Assembly: GCA_030696085.1 (NCBI GenBank)
Contig: JAUYNL010000005.1
Coordinates: 1-44,565, forward strand
Direction of reading: 5' to 3'
DNA from: Luteolibacter sp.
Lineage (GTDB): Bacteria > Verrucomicrobiota > Verrucomicrobiia > Verrucomicrobiales > Akkermansiaceae
Length of the DNA: 44,565 nucleotides
The notes under the pieces were generated by a model. The model worked only from the letters and a program-made list of their open reading frames with translations, made no database searches and was not told where the DNA came from. This document shows, in pieces, positions 32,710 through 41,498 of the stretch (within the stretch, counting starts at the first letter, position 1; every line of letters begins with the position of its first letter). The translations under genes and the position numbers were made by a program.

Positions 32710-32776
32710 GGCCGCTTGTTGAAAGTCGTGGCTGATCCGGCTTGCCCAAAGCCGGCCGGCGAGGCATGGAGGGGCC

Positions 32777-34249
32777 GTGAAGCGCGACCTATCAGCCAAT
32801 CCGGCCTGGCAGGAAAAGGATCTGGGGCAGCCGCTGCCGGATTCCCCTCACGCGTGCTCGGTTTGCCTGCCGACTTGGAAATCGATCATCGGCTATGAAG
32901 AAGGCCGCGAAAAAGTCATGAAGCGCATGCGGGTGGGCTACCCGCGGTTTTTCAAGCACCCCACCGTCGAGCGGCTGTTCGACAACGCGAAGGTGGAAGT
33001 GGCCGGGGAAAACGAGGAGGTCATCGTGCTGCCGACGCGCGCCTCCGTGCAGCGCGCGCACCGCTGGGTGGAGCGCCGCGCGGAAACCGCCGTGCGCATC
33101 ACCAGCTACCACGGCCTGCAGGTCCTCATCGTGCCGGCCAAGGCCAAGGCCGAGGCGGATGCCTATTGGCGCTTCTCCGGCGAGGTGGTCAGCAGCCGCC
33201 ACGCGCAGGATTTCCTCGATGGCAAGCCACGCGAGGGCTCGAAATCCCACCTGATCGCACGCGCGCTCACCAAGTTCACCGGCAGCACCCCGGAAAACAC
33301 CTTTATCCTGGCCAGCGGCATGGCCGCCGTCACCAGCGTGCTGCGCGCCCTGCCCGGAGTGCTCGCCGGCAAGAAAACGCTGCAACTCGAATTCCCCTAC
33401 GTCGATTGCCTCAAGGTGCAGGAACATTTCGGCCACGGCGTGGTCTATCTGAACGAGGCCACCGGGGAATCCTTCGACGAGGCCTTGCAACGCATCCGCC
33501 AGGGGGAATTCGCCGGGGTTTTCACCGAACTTCCGAGCAACCCGCTGCTGCGCAGCGTGGATCTTGCGCGGGTGGCAAAAGCCTGCGCCGATGGAGCCAC
33601 GCCGCTGATCGTGGACGATTCGGCTGCCGGGCCGCTCAATGTGGATGCCCTGCGCATCGCCGATGTGGTGACCAGCAGCCTCACCAAGTGGATCTCCGGT
33701 GAGGGCGATGTGATGGCGGGCATGGTGGCTCTGCGCGAGAATTCGCCCTTCGCCCCCGCGCTGCGCGAGCTTCTCCGCAGCGATGCCGTAGAGGGCGCAC
33801 CGCTCTACATCGGAGATGCCGAGGTGCTGCTTTCCAATCTCAAAGGCTACGCCAAGCGCATGAAAACCGTGAATGCGAACGGCCTCGAGCTCGCCACCTG
33901 GCTCGCGGATCATCCCGCAGTGGCGCAGGTCTGGCATCCCTCGCTGACGAACCGCGAGAACTACGATGCCGTCCGCAGGAAAAACGGCGGCTACGGCGGG
34001 CTCCTGTCCTTCGTTTTGAAGACTCCGAAAAAAACCTCGAAGGTTTATGATGCGCTACGCCTGAGCAAGGGCCCCAGTTTCGGCACGATCTTCACGCTGG
34101 TGTGCCCCTACATGATGCTGGCGCACTATCATGAACTGGAATGGACCGAGGCCTGTGGCGTTCCCACCCACCTGCTGCGCGTCTCCTGCGGGCTGGAGCC
34201 GATCGATTCCATCAAGGCCGCATTCGAAGAAGCCCTGGCGCTGGCCTGA
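32777..34249 (+). CDS. Cystathionine gamma-synthase-like PLP enzyme with fungal-type N-terminal extension
   Basis: The 490-residue Cys/Met metabolism PLP enzyme has the PLP Lys304 in SSLTKWISGEG and the phosphate/ring-binding stretch ILASGMAAVTSVL and IVDDSA. It carries a long N-terminal extension (about 1-150) with PHACSVCLPTWKSIIGYEEG and RMRVGYPRFFKHP. This extension strongly resembles fungal Str2-type cystathionine gamma-synthases, not the compact bacterial MetB (about 390 residues). It probably joins activated homoserine to cysteine. The GTG at 32777 follows a GGAGGGG run. A gene exchange with fungi, or an old bacterial branch, are both possible. The oadA-like gene is 67 nt upstream, functionally unrelated. 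Confidence 0.8.
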   Translation: MKRDLSANPAWQEKDLGQPLPDSPHACSVCLPTWKSIIGYEEGREKVMKRMRVGYPRFFKHPTVERLFDNAKVEVAGENEEVIVLPTRASVQRAHRWVERRAETAVRITSYHGLQVLIVPAKAKAEADAYWRFSGEVVSSRHAQDFLDGKPREGSKSHLIARALTKFTGSTPENTFILASGMAAVTSVLRALPGVLAGKKTLQLEFPYVDCLKVQEHFGHGVVYLNEATGESFDEALQRIRQGEFAGVFTELPSNPLLRSVDLARVAKACADGATPLIVDDSAAGPLNVDALRIADVVTSSLTKWISGEGDVMAGMVALRENSPFAPALRELLRSDAVEGAPLYIGDAEVLLSNLKGYAKRMKTVNANGLELATWLADHPAVAQVWHPSLTNRENYDAVRRKNGGYGGLLSFVLKTPKKTSKVYDALRLSKGPSFGTIFTLVCPYMMLAHYHELEWTEACGVPTHLLRVSCGLEPIDSIKAAFEEALALA

Positions 34250-34305
34250 TCCGCGGCCCGGCGGAGGTGATCAAATATTTTTTCTTCAATCCGGCATTCC
34301 GTGCC

Positions 34306-34333
34306 TTGCCCTGCCCCCGTTGCTCTCTATCAT
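34306..34333 (+). promoter_or_regulatory. Candidate sigma-70 promoter of hicBA, possibly leaderless
   Basis: TTGCCC (34306-34311) and TATCAT (34328-34333) are separated by 16 nt, giving 4/6 and 5/6 matches to -35 and -10. A start about 7 nt after the -10 would fall at the hicB ATG (34340), so the transcript would have little or no leader. No Shine-Dalgarno is visible before the ATG. Confidence 0.4.
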
Positions 34334-34339
34334 CATACC

Positions 34340-34540
34340 ATGACACTCAAAGCCATCATTCACGACGCTGAGGAAGGCGGATTCTGGGCGGTAGTGCCCT
34401 CCTTGCCGGGATGTTTCACTCAAGGAGAAACACTCCCGGAATTGGAGGCAAATCTCAGGGAAGCCATCGAAGGCTGGCTGCTGGCAGCCGAGCCTGAAGG
34501 AGGAAAGTCATCCGAGCGCATTCTGGAAGTGGTGGTATGA
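34340..34540 (+). CDS. hicB: HicB-type antitoxin
   Basis: The 66-residue protein matches the HicB partial RNase H fold: LKAIIHDAEEGGFWAVVPSL and PGCFTQGETLPELEANLREAIEGWL. HicB binds and inactivates the HicA mRNA interferase. The usual C-terminal DNA-binding domain is absent or very short, so any autoregulation would need another mode. The antitoxin precedes the toxin, and the stop overlaps the hicA start (ATGA). The ATG at 34340 is chosen because earlier in-frame residues are not HicB-like. Confidence 0.88.
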   Translation: MTLKAIIHDAEEGGFWAVVPSLPGCFTQGETLPELEANLREAIEGWLLAAEPEGGKSSERILEVVV

Positions 34541-34743
34541 AAGCCGTTTCGGGAAAGCTCCTTGCCAAACTGGCGGTGGAGAAGGGTTGGCGGCTGGCAA
34601 GAATCAACGGCAGCCACCACATCTTCACGATGGAAGGCAGGATCGAGCGCCTGATGATCCCCATTCACGGCCAGCAGACGCTCAAGAATGGCCTTCAACG
34701 AAGTCTCATGAAGATGATTCCGCTTTCCGACGAGGAACTTTGA
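34537..34743 (+). CDS. hicA: HicA-type mRNA interferase toxin
   Basis: The 68-residue protein has the HicA double-stranded-RNA-binding-like fold with the active-site His in NGSHHIFTME, then MIPIHGQQTLKNGL and SLMKMI. It cleaves mRNA to stop growth when HicB is lost. It is coupled to hicB by a 4-nt overlap and followed 25 nt later by the ABC permease gene. Confidence 0.9.
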   Translation: MKAVSGKLLAKLAVEKGWRLARINGSHHIFTMEGRIERLMIPIHGQQTLKNGLQRSLMKMIPLSDEEL

Positions 34744-34768
34744 AGTAGCTGCCCCCTCCCCTCTCCGC

Positions 34769-35929
34769 ATGATCGGCCTTGCTCTCAAAATGCTCTTTGG
34801 CGATACCGCCAAGTACCTGATGCTGGTGGCCGGATTGTTCTTCGCCACCTTCCTCATCGTGCAGCAGGCCTCGGTTTTCTGCGGTTTGATGATGTGGACG
34901 ACCTCGACGCTCAAAAACGTGGGCGCGCCGATTTTCGTCGTCGAGGAGCGCGTGGAGCAGATCAATGAGATCAACCCGCTGCGCGACACCGATGTCTCGC
35001 GGGTGCGCTCGGTTTCCGCCGTGCGCTGGGCAATGCCGCTCTATTCGGGCATCCAGCGCGTGCGCCTGGAAAACGGCAAATTCAAAACCGTGCAACTCAT
35101 CGGCATCGACGCCGCCTCGCTCGCCGGCGGCCCGGCCCGCATGATCGAGGGCAATCTGGAGGATCTGCGCCTGCCCAACACCGTGGTCATCGACGAACTC
35201 GCCGTCGTCCGTCTATCAGAAGACAAGCGGCACCCGATCAAGGTGGGCGATCGATTCGAGATCAACGATATCGAGGCCCGCGTGGTGGGCATCTGCCAGG
35301 CGATGCGCTCGTTCACCGGCGGGCCCTATCTGTGGACCACCTACGAGCGCGCGCTGCAATACACGCCCGCCTCGCGGAAAATGCTCTCCGCCGTGATCGC
35401 CGCGCCGATCGATGGCGTCACGCCGGACGAAGCCGCCGCGGAGATCACCCGCCGGACCGGTCTGCGCGCCTATGTGAACCGCGGCTTCGGCGATGACCCG
35501 AACGACTTCAACACCTCCACCGTCTGGTGGTATGTGAAAAACACCGGCATCCCGATTTCCTTCGGCACCACCGTGATCATCGGCTTCATCGTCGGAGTCG
35601 CCATCGCATGCCAGACTTTCTATGCCTTCGTGCTCGACAACCTCAAACACCTCGGCGCGCTCAAGGCCATGGGTATGACCAATTTCCGCCTCAGCCTCAT
35701 GCTCATCATCCAGTCCGCCACCGTCGGGCTGATCGGCTTCGGCATCGGGCTGCTGGCCACCGCCGCCTTCGCCTATGCCGCGATCGAGAACCAGCAGCCG
35801 CCCTTCATCATGCCATGGCAGATCCCGGTGGCCGCCTTCGTGGTCATCCAGGCCATCTGCATGCTCGCCGCGCTGTTAGGAGTGGTGCGGCTCGGTCTTT
35901 ACGAACCCGCCATGGTCTTCCGCGCATGA
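34769..35929 (+). CDS. ABC exporter permease (MacB/FtsX-like, DevC type)
   Basis: The 386-residue protein has one N-terminal membrane helix (about 15-38), a large extracytoplasmic domain (about 45-265), and three C-terminal helices (about 270-295, 315-342, 350-378). This four-helix MacB/FtsX layout with a periplasmic domain is typical of DevC-like exporter permeases. It works with the ATPase encoded next (ATGA overlap), the HlyD-type adaptor and the outer-membrane factor. The substrate is unknown. Confidence 0.85.
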   Translation: MIGLALKMLFGDTAKYLMLVAGLFFATFLIVQQASVFCGLMMWTTSTLKNVGAPIFVVEERVEQINEINPLRDTDVSRVRSVSAVRWAMPLYSGIQRVRLENGKFKTVQLIGIDAASLAGGPARMIEGNLEDLRLPNTVVIDELAVVRLSEDKRHPIKVGDRFEINDIEARVVGICQAMRSFTGGPYLWTTYERALQYTPASRKMLSAVIAAPIDGVTPDEAAAEITRRTGLRAYVNRGFGDDPNDFNTSTVWWYVKNTGIPISFGTTVIIGFIVGVAIACQTFYAFVLDNLKHLGALKAMGMTNFRLSLMLIIQSATVGLIGFGIGLLATAAFAYAAIENQQPPFIMPWQIPVAAFVVIQAICMLAALLGVVRLGLYEPAMVFRA

Positions 35930-36672
35930 GTGAAACGAACGGCCAGGCGGTGGTGGATGTGCGCGGCGTCGAGAAACATTTCGGCGATGGGCCGGACCGC
36001 ATCCATGCGCTGAGAAAGGTGAATCTCCAGGCCTACGCCGGGGAAATTCTCATGCTTGTAGGTCCGTCCGGCTGCGGAAAAACCACGCTGCTCAGCGCCA
36101 TCGCCGGCACGCTGCGCGTGGAAAGCGGCGGCATCGAGGTTTTCAAGCACCCGCTGCACCGCATGTCCGGCGGGGCGCTCACCCGTTTCCGCGCCCGGCA
36201 CATCGGTTTTATTTTCCAACAGTTCAACCTCATCCCCACTCTCAGCGTGGCGGAAAACGTCGGCATTCCGCTGCTCATCCAGGGCGTGTCCAATGGCGAG
36301 GCGCTCAGACGATCGCGCGCCGCGCTCGAGGCCGTGGACCTTGGCGCGCGCTGGAAAGAGCGGCCTAACAAACTATCAGGAGGCCAGCAGCAGCGCGTCG
36401 CCATCGCCCGCGCGCTGGTCCACGAGCCGCCGCTCGTCATCTGTGACGAACCCACCGCCGCGCTCGACTCCCAGAACGGCGAGATCGTGCTGGAACTCTT
36501 CCGCAACGTCGCCCGCTCGCCGGACCGCGCGGTGATCATCGTCACCCACGACAACCGCATCTTTTCCTACGCCGACCGCATCGCCCGGATGGACGACGGC
36601 GAGGTCATCGAGGAAAAACTGCAAACCCACGAGCAGCCGCCGCATTTCATTCACGAACACGCGCTGGCGTGA
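35926..36672 (+). CDS. ABC exporter ATP-binding protein (LolD/MacB/DevA-like)
   Basis: The 248-residue ATPase has Walker A GPSGCGKT (46-53), Q-loop FIFQQFNLIPTLSV, signature LSGGQQQR, Walker B LVICDEPTAAL and the H-loop IIVTHDNRI. Sequence layout matches LolD/MacB-type type VII exporters. The ATG at 35926 overlaps the permease stop. The C-terminus has an extra His-containing tail (about 15 residues). Confidence 0.92.
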   Translation: MSETNGQAVVDVRGVEKHFGDGPDRIHALRKVNLQAYAGEILMLVGPSGCGKTTLLSAIAGTLRVESGGIEVFKHPLHRMSGGALTRFRARHIGFIFQQFNLIPTLSVAENVGIPLLIQGVSNGEALRRSRAALEAVDLGARWKERPNKLSGGQQQRVAIARALVHEPPLVICDEPTAALDSQNGEIVLELFRNVARSPDRAVIIVTHDNRIFSYADRIARMDDGEVIEEKLQTHEQPPHFIHEHALA

Positions 36673-36726
36673 GATGAACCGCACCTCCGCCTCCGGCGCG
36701 CCCTTGTATTTCCTGCTAGCGGCATC

Positions 36727-37704
36727 ATGATTGCCGCCGCAGCCCTCACATTCATGTTCTCAAACATCCTCCGCTACGGCACCATCCTCCTGGCCATCGC
36801 CGGTGTGTTCGCCATCGTCGGCATCGCCCGCCTGCAGGCGGAGCGCCAGATGCCTCCCGCCGGCGATCCTCCGCTGCCGCCGGCTCCGAAACCCTATGCG
36901 CAGGCGGTTTCCGCCACCGGCATCCTCGAAGCGCTCAGCGAAAACGTCGCCATCGGAGTCCCACTGCCGGGGCTTGTCACTGCGGTGAAGGTGAAGGTGA
37001 ATGACACCGTGAAAACCGGCGACGAGCTGTTCCTTCTGGATGACCGCGATCTCCGCTCGCAGGAACTTGCCACCAGGGCGAAACTGGCAGTCGCCCAGGC
37101 GAACATCACCGTCAGCCAGGCGCAACTCGGCAAGCTGCAATCCCAACTCTCCCGGCTCACAGCCGTCACCGATCCACGCGCCGTGAGCCGTGATGATTTG
37201 GAAAACCGCAGACAGGACGTGGCGGTGGCCGAGGCCCAGCTCATCGCCGCCAAGGCGGAACTCAGCGCGATCGAAAGCGAATTGAAAAGCCTCGCCCTGC
37301 TCATCGAGCGGCTCACCGTGCGCGCCCCGCGTGCCGGCACGGTGATCCAGGTGAACATCCGCGCCGGGGAATACGCCGCCACCGCCCCGAAGAACCCGGC
37401 GATGATCCTCGGCGATACCGACCGCCTCCAGGTGCGCGCCGATGTGGACGAGCAGAACGCCACCCGCATCCGTCCGGGCCAGAAAGGCCGCGCCAGTTTG
37501 AAGGGCGATCCTTCCGTCGTCTTCCCGCTGGAGTTCGTGCGGGTGGAACCTTTCATCATCCCCAAGGTTTCGCTCACCGGAGCGGGCACCGAGCGGGTGG
37601 ACACCCGCGTGCTGCAAGTCATCTTCTCGCTCGAACGCCCGGAATCCCCGCCCATCTACGTCGGCCAGCAGGTGGACGTCTTCATCGAAGCACCCGAACC
37701 ATGA
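36727..37704 (+). CDS. HlyD/DevB-type membrane fusion protein
   Basis: The 325-residue protein has one N-terminal membrane helix (about 13-33), a split biotinyl-lipoyl domain (GVPLPGLVTAVKVKVNDTVK and RAPRAGTVIQVNIRAGEY), and an Ala/Gln-rich alpha-hairpin (about 112-200). A beta-barrel domain follows. It links the inner-membrane pump to the outer-membrane channel. An ATG at 36754 is an alternative start. It overlaps the outer-membrane factor gene by 4 nt. Confidence 0.9.
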   Translation: MIAAAALTFMFSNILRYGTILLAIAGVFAIVGIARLQAERQMPPAGDPPLPPAPKPYAQAVSATGILEALSENVAIGVPLPGLVTAVKVKVNDTVKTGDELFLLDDRDLRSQELATRAKLAVAQANITVSQAQLGKLQSQLSRLTAVTDPRAVSRDDLENRRQDVAVAEAQLIAAKAELSAIESELKSLALLIERLTVRAPRAGTVIQVNIRAGEYAATAPKNPAMILGDTDRLQVRADVDEQNATRIRPGQKGRASLKGDPSVVFPLEFVRVEPFIIPKVSLTGAGTERVDTRVLQVIFSLERPESPPIYVGQQVDVFIEAPEP

Positions 37705-39101
37705 AACTCCGCACGCTCCTTTTGCTCTCCGCGCTCTTTCTTCCATCGTGCAAACTGGGCCCGGATTTCCTCTCCCCGGACCTGAGAGGCGGCACGAAAT
37801 GGAAACAAGATCAGGCCACCGCGGGCGCGCGCCTGCCGGACGATTGGTGGCGGCTTTTCAACGACCGCGAACTCACCCGCCTCGTCAACCACGCCTTGAG
37901 CGCCAACAACGACCTGGCCGCCGCCAAATCCCGCGTGGATACCGCCCGCGCGCTGGTCGGCGTGGACCGCGCCCGCCTGTTTCCCACACTCGATCTGAAC
38001 AGCAGCGCCGGAATTTCCCGCGCCTCGCAGGACGCCACCTACGAGCGCCTGCCGCCGGGCCTCGCCATCGACCTCGAATCCGAGCGTTATCGCGGCACCT
38101 TCGATCTCGCCTACGATCTCGATCTCTGGGGCCGCAACCGCAGATCTCTGGAGGCCGGCCTCGCGGAGGCCGGCGCCGCGGAGGCCTTGTTCGATGCGCA
38201 GCGCCTCGGCCTCGCCACCGAAGTGGCGCGCCAGTATTTCCTGCTGTGTGGGCTCGATGCCCAGGAGTCCGTGATCCAGGACACCATCAAGAGCCGCAAG
38301 GACACGCTCGAACTGCTGCAAAGCAAGGCCGATGCCGGCCTCACCGACGGCCTCGCCACCAGCCAGGCCCGCACCGAACTCGAACTCGCCAACAACGACC
38401 TCGGGCTTGTCGAGCGCCAGCGCGGAGCCGCCGAACATGCGCTGGCCGTGCTCTGCGGCAGCCGCCCGGCGGATTTTTCCGTCTCCCGCCGCGCCGCCAT
38501 GCCCGCCATGCCATCCATCCGCGCCGGGCTTCCCGCGGAGGTGCTCGGCCGCCGCCCGGACGTGCGCGCCTCCGAACAATCGCTGCGCGCCGCCAACGCC
38601 CGCATCGGCGTGGCGGAGGCCGCGTTCTATCCGAACTTCAGCCTGATGGGCGGCGCGGGCTTCGAATCCATCGATGTGAAAAGTTTCCTCGATTGGCAGA
38701 ACCGCGTGCTCTCGCTCGGCGCGGGAGTCGCCGCCCCCATCTTCGATGGCGGAGCCAACCGCGCGCGCTTCGATGCCGCGGTGAGCACGCGCGACGAGGC
38801 GCTGGCCAATTACAAAACCACGCTGCTCACCGCCCTGCGCGAGGTGGAGGACGCGCTCGTGGATCTCAAGGGACTGGCCCGCTCGCGGGGTGCGCTCGAG
38901 CAGGCGCTCGCAAATTCGCTCGACACCCGGCGCATATCCCAGGAGCGTTATGACAAGGGCCTCAGTAGTTATCTGGAAGTCGTGGAAGCCGGCCGCACCG
39001 TGTTGCGCGTGCAGCTCGTGCTGGCCCAGACCGATTCCCAGCAGCGCATCACCCTCGCCGCGCTGGCCAAAGCGCTCGGCGGAGGCTGGAGCGGCAGATG
39101 A
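37701..39101 (+). CDS. TolC/NodT-type outer-membrane efflux lipoprotein
   Basis: The 466-residue protein has a lipoprotein signal with lipobox LPSC (Cys17), then CKLGPDFLSPD. Two structural repeats follow with the helical hairpins of outer-membrane factors (for example VGVDRARLFPTLDLN and IGVAEAAFYPNFSLMGG). It forms the trimeric exit duct for the preceding exporter. The ATG overlaps the adaptor stop (ATGA). Confidence 0.92.
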   Translation: MKLRTLLLLSALFLPSCKLGPDFLSPDLRGGTKWKQDQATAGARLPDDWWRLFNDRELTRLVNHALSANNDLAAAKSRVDTARALVGVDRARLFPTLDLNSSAGISRASQDATYERLPPGLAIDLESERYRGTFDLAYDLDLWGRNRRSLEAGLAEAGAAEALFDAQRLGLATEVARQYFLLCGLDAQESVIQDTIKSRKDTLELLQSKADAGLTDGLATSQARTELELANNDLGLVERQRGAAEHALAVLCGSRPADFSVSRRAAMPAMPSIRAGLPAEVLGRRPDVRASEQSLRAANARIGVAEAAFYPNFSLMGGAGFESIDVKSFLDWQNRVLSLGAGVAAPIFDGGANRARFDAAVSTRDEALANYKTTLLTALREVEDALVDLKGLARSRGALEQALANSLDTRRISQERYDKGLSSYLEVVEAGRTVLRVQLVLAQTDSQQRITLAALAKALGGGWSGR

Positions 39102-39161
39102 TGCGCGCTGAGTTTCCAATTGCCATCAGCCCGACCCGGCCACAGCCTCCGCTCCTCCGCC

Positions 39162-39947
39162 ATGGATTGGACCTACAACCTACTGGGCCCGGACCCCGCC
39201 GCAGGGGTGATGGTCGTTTTCATCCTGATCCTGATCGAGGGCGTCCTCTCGGTGGACAACGCCGCAGTGCTGGCGACGATGGTGATGCGCCTGCCGCAGG
39301 AACAACGCGGAAAAGCCCTGAAATACGGCATTCTCGGCGCGTATCTGTTCCGCGGCCTCTGCCTCGCGCTGGCAGCCTGGCTGATCAAAATCTGGTGGCT
39401 CGAACCTCTCGGCGGATTGTATCTGCTCTGGCTCTCAGGGAAACATTTCGCCAGGCATGAATCCGTCGAGGAGGAGGGTGCCGAAGCTGTGGCCGCCGAG
39501 GGCAACTGGCTGTTCCGCCACACCATCGGCCGTCTCGGAACCTTCTGGGCCACTGTGGTGGCGGTGGAAATCATGGACCTCGCCTTCTCCATCGACAACG
39601 TGGTGGCGGCCATCGCCTATGTGAAGGACTATCCCATGCCATCCAAGCTGGTGCTCGTCTGCACCGGCGTGTTTCTCGGCATCCTGACGATGCGTTTCGC
39701 CGCCCAGGGCTTCGTGAAGTTGATGCATCGCTTCCATTTCCTGGAAACCTGCGCCTTCGTGGTGATCGCCATCCTCGGGGTGAAACTGATGCTCGGCATC
39801 CCGCGCCATCTGTTGGCGGAAAGCCATCCGGTCCACCAGATGCTTGCCAGCAAATACTTCGACCTCGGCACCTCCGTGCTCACGCTGCTGATTTTCCTGG
39901 TACCGGTCGGCGTACATCTGGTCCGGGCACGCGGGCAGCGGTCTTGA
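39162..39947 (+). CDS. TerC-family integral membrane protein
   Basis: The 261-residue protein has about seven hydrophobic segments and the twin TerC signatures EGVLSVDNAAVLA and EIMDLAFSIDNVVAA, whose Asp and Asn residues face the membrane core. Some family members export manganese or calcium and supply metal to secreted enzymes; others are linked to tellurite resistance. The ATG at 39162 is chosen; an upstream open frame (39120) adds non-membrane residues. No ter operon partners are near. Confidence 0.85.
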   Translation: MDWTYNLLGPDPAAGVMVVFILILIEGVLSVDNAAVLATMVMRLPQEQRGKALKYGILGAYLFRGLCLALAAWLIKIWWLEPLGGLYLLWLSGKHFARHESVEEEGAEAVAAEGNWLFRHTIGRLGTFWATVVAVEIMDLAFSIDNVVAAIAYVKDYPMPSKLVLVCTGVFLGILTMRFAAQGFVKLMHRFHFLETCAFVVIAILGVKLMLGIPRHLLAESHPVHQMLASKYFDLGTSVLTLLIFLVPVGVHLVRARGQRS

Positions 39948-40179
39948 CCGACTCCGGTGCGATTGCGGTGTTCCTGAGCCATGGGGATGCGATGTCTTGC
40001 AGGCGCTATGGACAGAGCGAGCCTACTTCAGCGCAAAGCTCTGCGGCGTCATGCCCGGCACCGCCATACAAACCGTCCCGTCCCTCCAATCCACACCTCG
40101 CCTGCGGTCGGCCTGTGCTTCGCGCTTGATCTTGCATGGCCGGCATCCTCCAATTGCTTGCGCAAATCAGATCACACTC

Positions 40180-41466
40180 ATGAAACTCGAAACCCAATGT
40201 CTCCACGCCGGTTACTCATCGGATCCCACCACCCATGCCTGCGCCGTGCCCGTTTACCGCACCGCCTCCTACGTCTTCGACAGCACCGAACACGCGGCAA
40301 ACCTTTTCGCCCTGCGCGAACTCGGAAATATCTACACACGTTTGATGAACCCCACTCATGACGTATTGGAGCAACGCGTCACCGCCCTCGAAGGCGGAGC
40401 TGCGGGACTGGCCGTCGCATCCGGCACTTCGGCGATTTTCTACTCGATCATCAATCTCGCCCAGGCGGGCGACAACATCGTTTCCGCTAGAAATCTCTAC
40501 GGCGGCACCTACACGCAGTTCAAAGACATCCTGCCCGCGCTCGGTATCGAGGTGCGCTTCGTGGATTCCAACAACCCGGAAAACTTCGCCGCCGCGGTGG
40601 ATGAAAAGACCCGCGCTTTTTTCTGCGAGTCCGTCTCCAATCCGGCGCTGGAAATTTCCGATCTCGAAGCCATCGCAAAGATCGCCCACGCCCACGGCCT
40701 GCCGCTCATCGTGGACTCGACGTTCTCGACTCCCTATCTGACAAAGCCCATCGACTTCGGCGCGGACATCGTCGTCCACTCGCTCACCAAATGGCTCGGC
40801 GGCCACGGCACCGGCATCGGCGGCATCGTCATCGACTCCGGGAAATTCAACTGGGCCGCCGGCAGACACCCGCTCTTCGACGCGCCGGACAATTCCTATC
40901 ACGGCCTGCGCTGGGGCCACGACCTGCCCGCGCCGCTCGCGCCACTCGCCTACATCCTGCGCATGCGCACCGGTCCGCTGCGCAACCTCGGCGCCTGTCT
41001 TTCGCCCGACAACGCGTGGATCGCCCTGCAAGGCATCGAGACGCTGCCGCTGCGCATGGAACGCCATTGCGAAAACGCGCTCGCCGCCGCCAAACACCTG
41101 CAAAACCACCCCGCCGTCGAGTGGGTGCGCCACCCCAGCCTGCCCGGCGATCCGCAGCAAAAACTCAACGGCAAATACCTGCACGGCAAAGGCGGCTCGA
41201 TGGTCATCTTCGGCATCAAGGGCGGAGCCGAAGCCGGCGCGAAGTTCATCGATTCCCTCAAGCTCTTCAAACACCTCGCCAACGTCGGCGACGCCAAGTC
41301 CCTTGCCATCCACCCCGGCACCACCACCCACTCCCAGCTCAACGAGGCCCAACTGCTCGCCGCCGGCATCCCGCCCGAACTCATCCGCCTGTCCGTCGGC
41401 ATCGAACACATCGATGACATCACCGCAGACCTTGACCAGGCGCTCGCGGCGGCTACCCAAGCCTAA
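40180..41466 (+). CDS. metY: O-acetylhomoserine aminocarboxypropyltransferase (sulfhydrylase)
   Basis: The 428-residue PLP enzyme makes homocysteine from O-acetylhomoserine and sulfide. It shows the MetY start LETQCLHAGYSSDP, then PVYRTASYVF, SGTSAIFYSIINL, the PLP-facing LIVDSTFSTPYL and the PLP-Lys in HSLTKWLGGHGTGIGG. The C-terminal KLFKHLANVGDAKSLAIHPGTTTHSQL is diagnostic. The ATG at 40180 is chosen. The 232-nt gap upstream shows no recognisable SAM riboswitch. The lutC-like gene follows after 32 nt. Confidence 0.93.
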   Translation: MKLETQCLHAGYSSDPTTHACAVPVYRTASYVFDSTEHAANLFALRELGNIYTRLMNPTHDVLEQRVTALEGGAAGLAVASGTSAIFYSIINLAQAGDNIVSARNLYGGTYTQFKDILPALGIEVRFVDSNNPENFAAAVDEKTRAFFCESVSNPALEISDLEAIAKIAHAHGLPLIVDSTFSTPYLTKPIDFGADIVVHSLTKWLGGHGTGIGGIVIDSGKFNWAAGRHPLFDAPDNSYHGLRWGHDLPAPLAPLAYILRMRTGPLRNLGACLSPDNAWIALQGIETLPLRMERHCENALAAAKHLQNHPAVEWVRHPSLPGDPQQKLNGKYLHGKGGSMVIFGIKGGAEAGAKFIDSLKLFKHLANVGDAKSLAIHPGTTTHSQLNEAQLLAAGIPPELIRLSVGIEHIDDITADLDQALAAATQA

Positions 41467-41498
41467 GCCCTATGGGACTCATACTACCCATATTCATC

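Noticed and set aside
39948..40179. Possible SAM riboswitch upstream of metY
   Set aside because: I looked for a conserved SAM-I/II core and a terminator stem and found neither; the region has no clear pairing.
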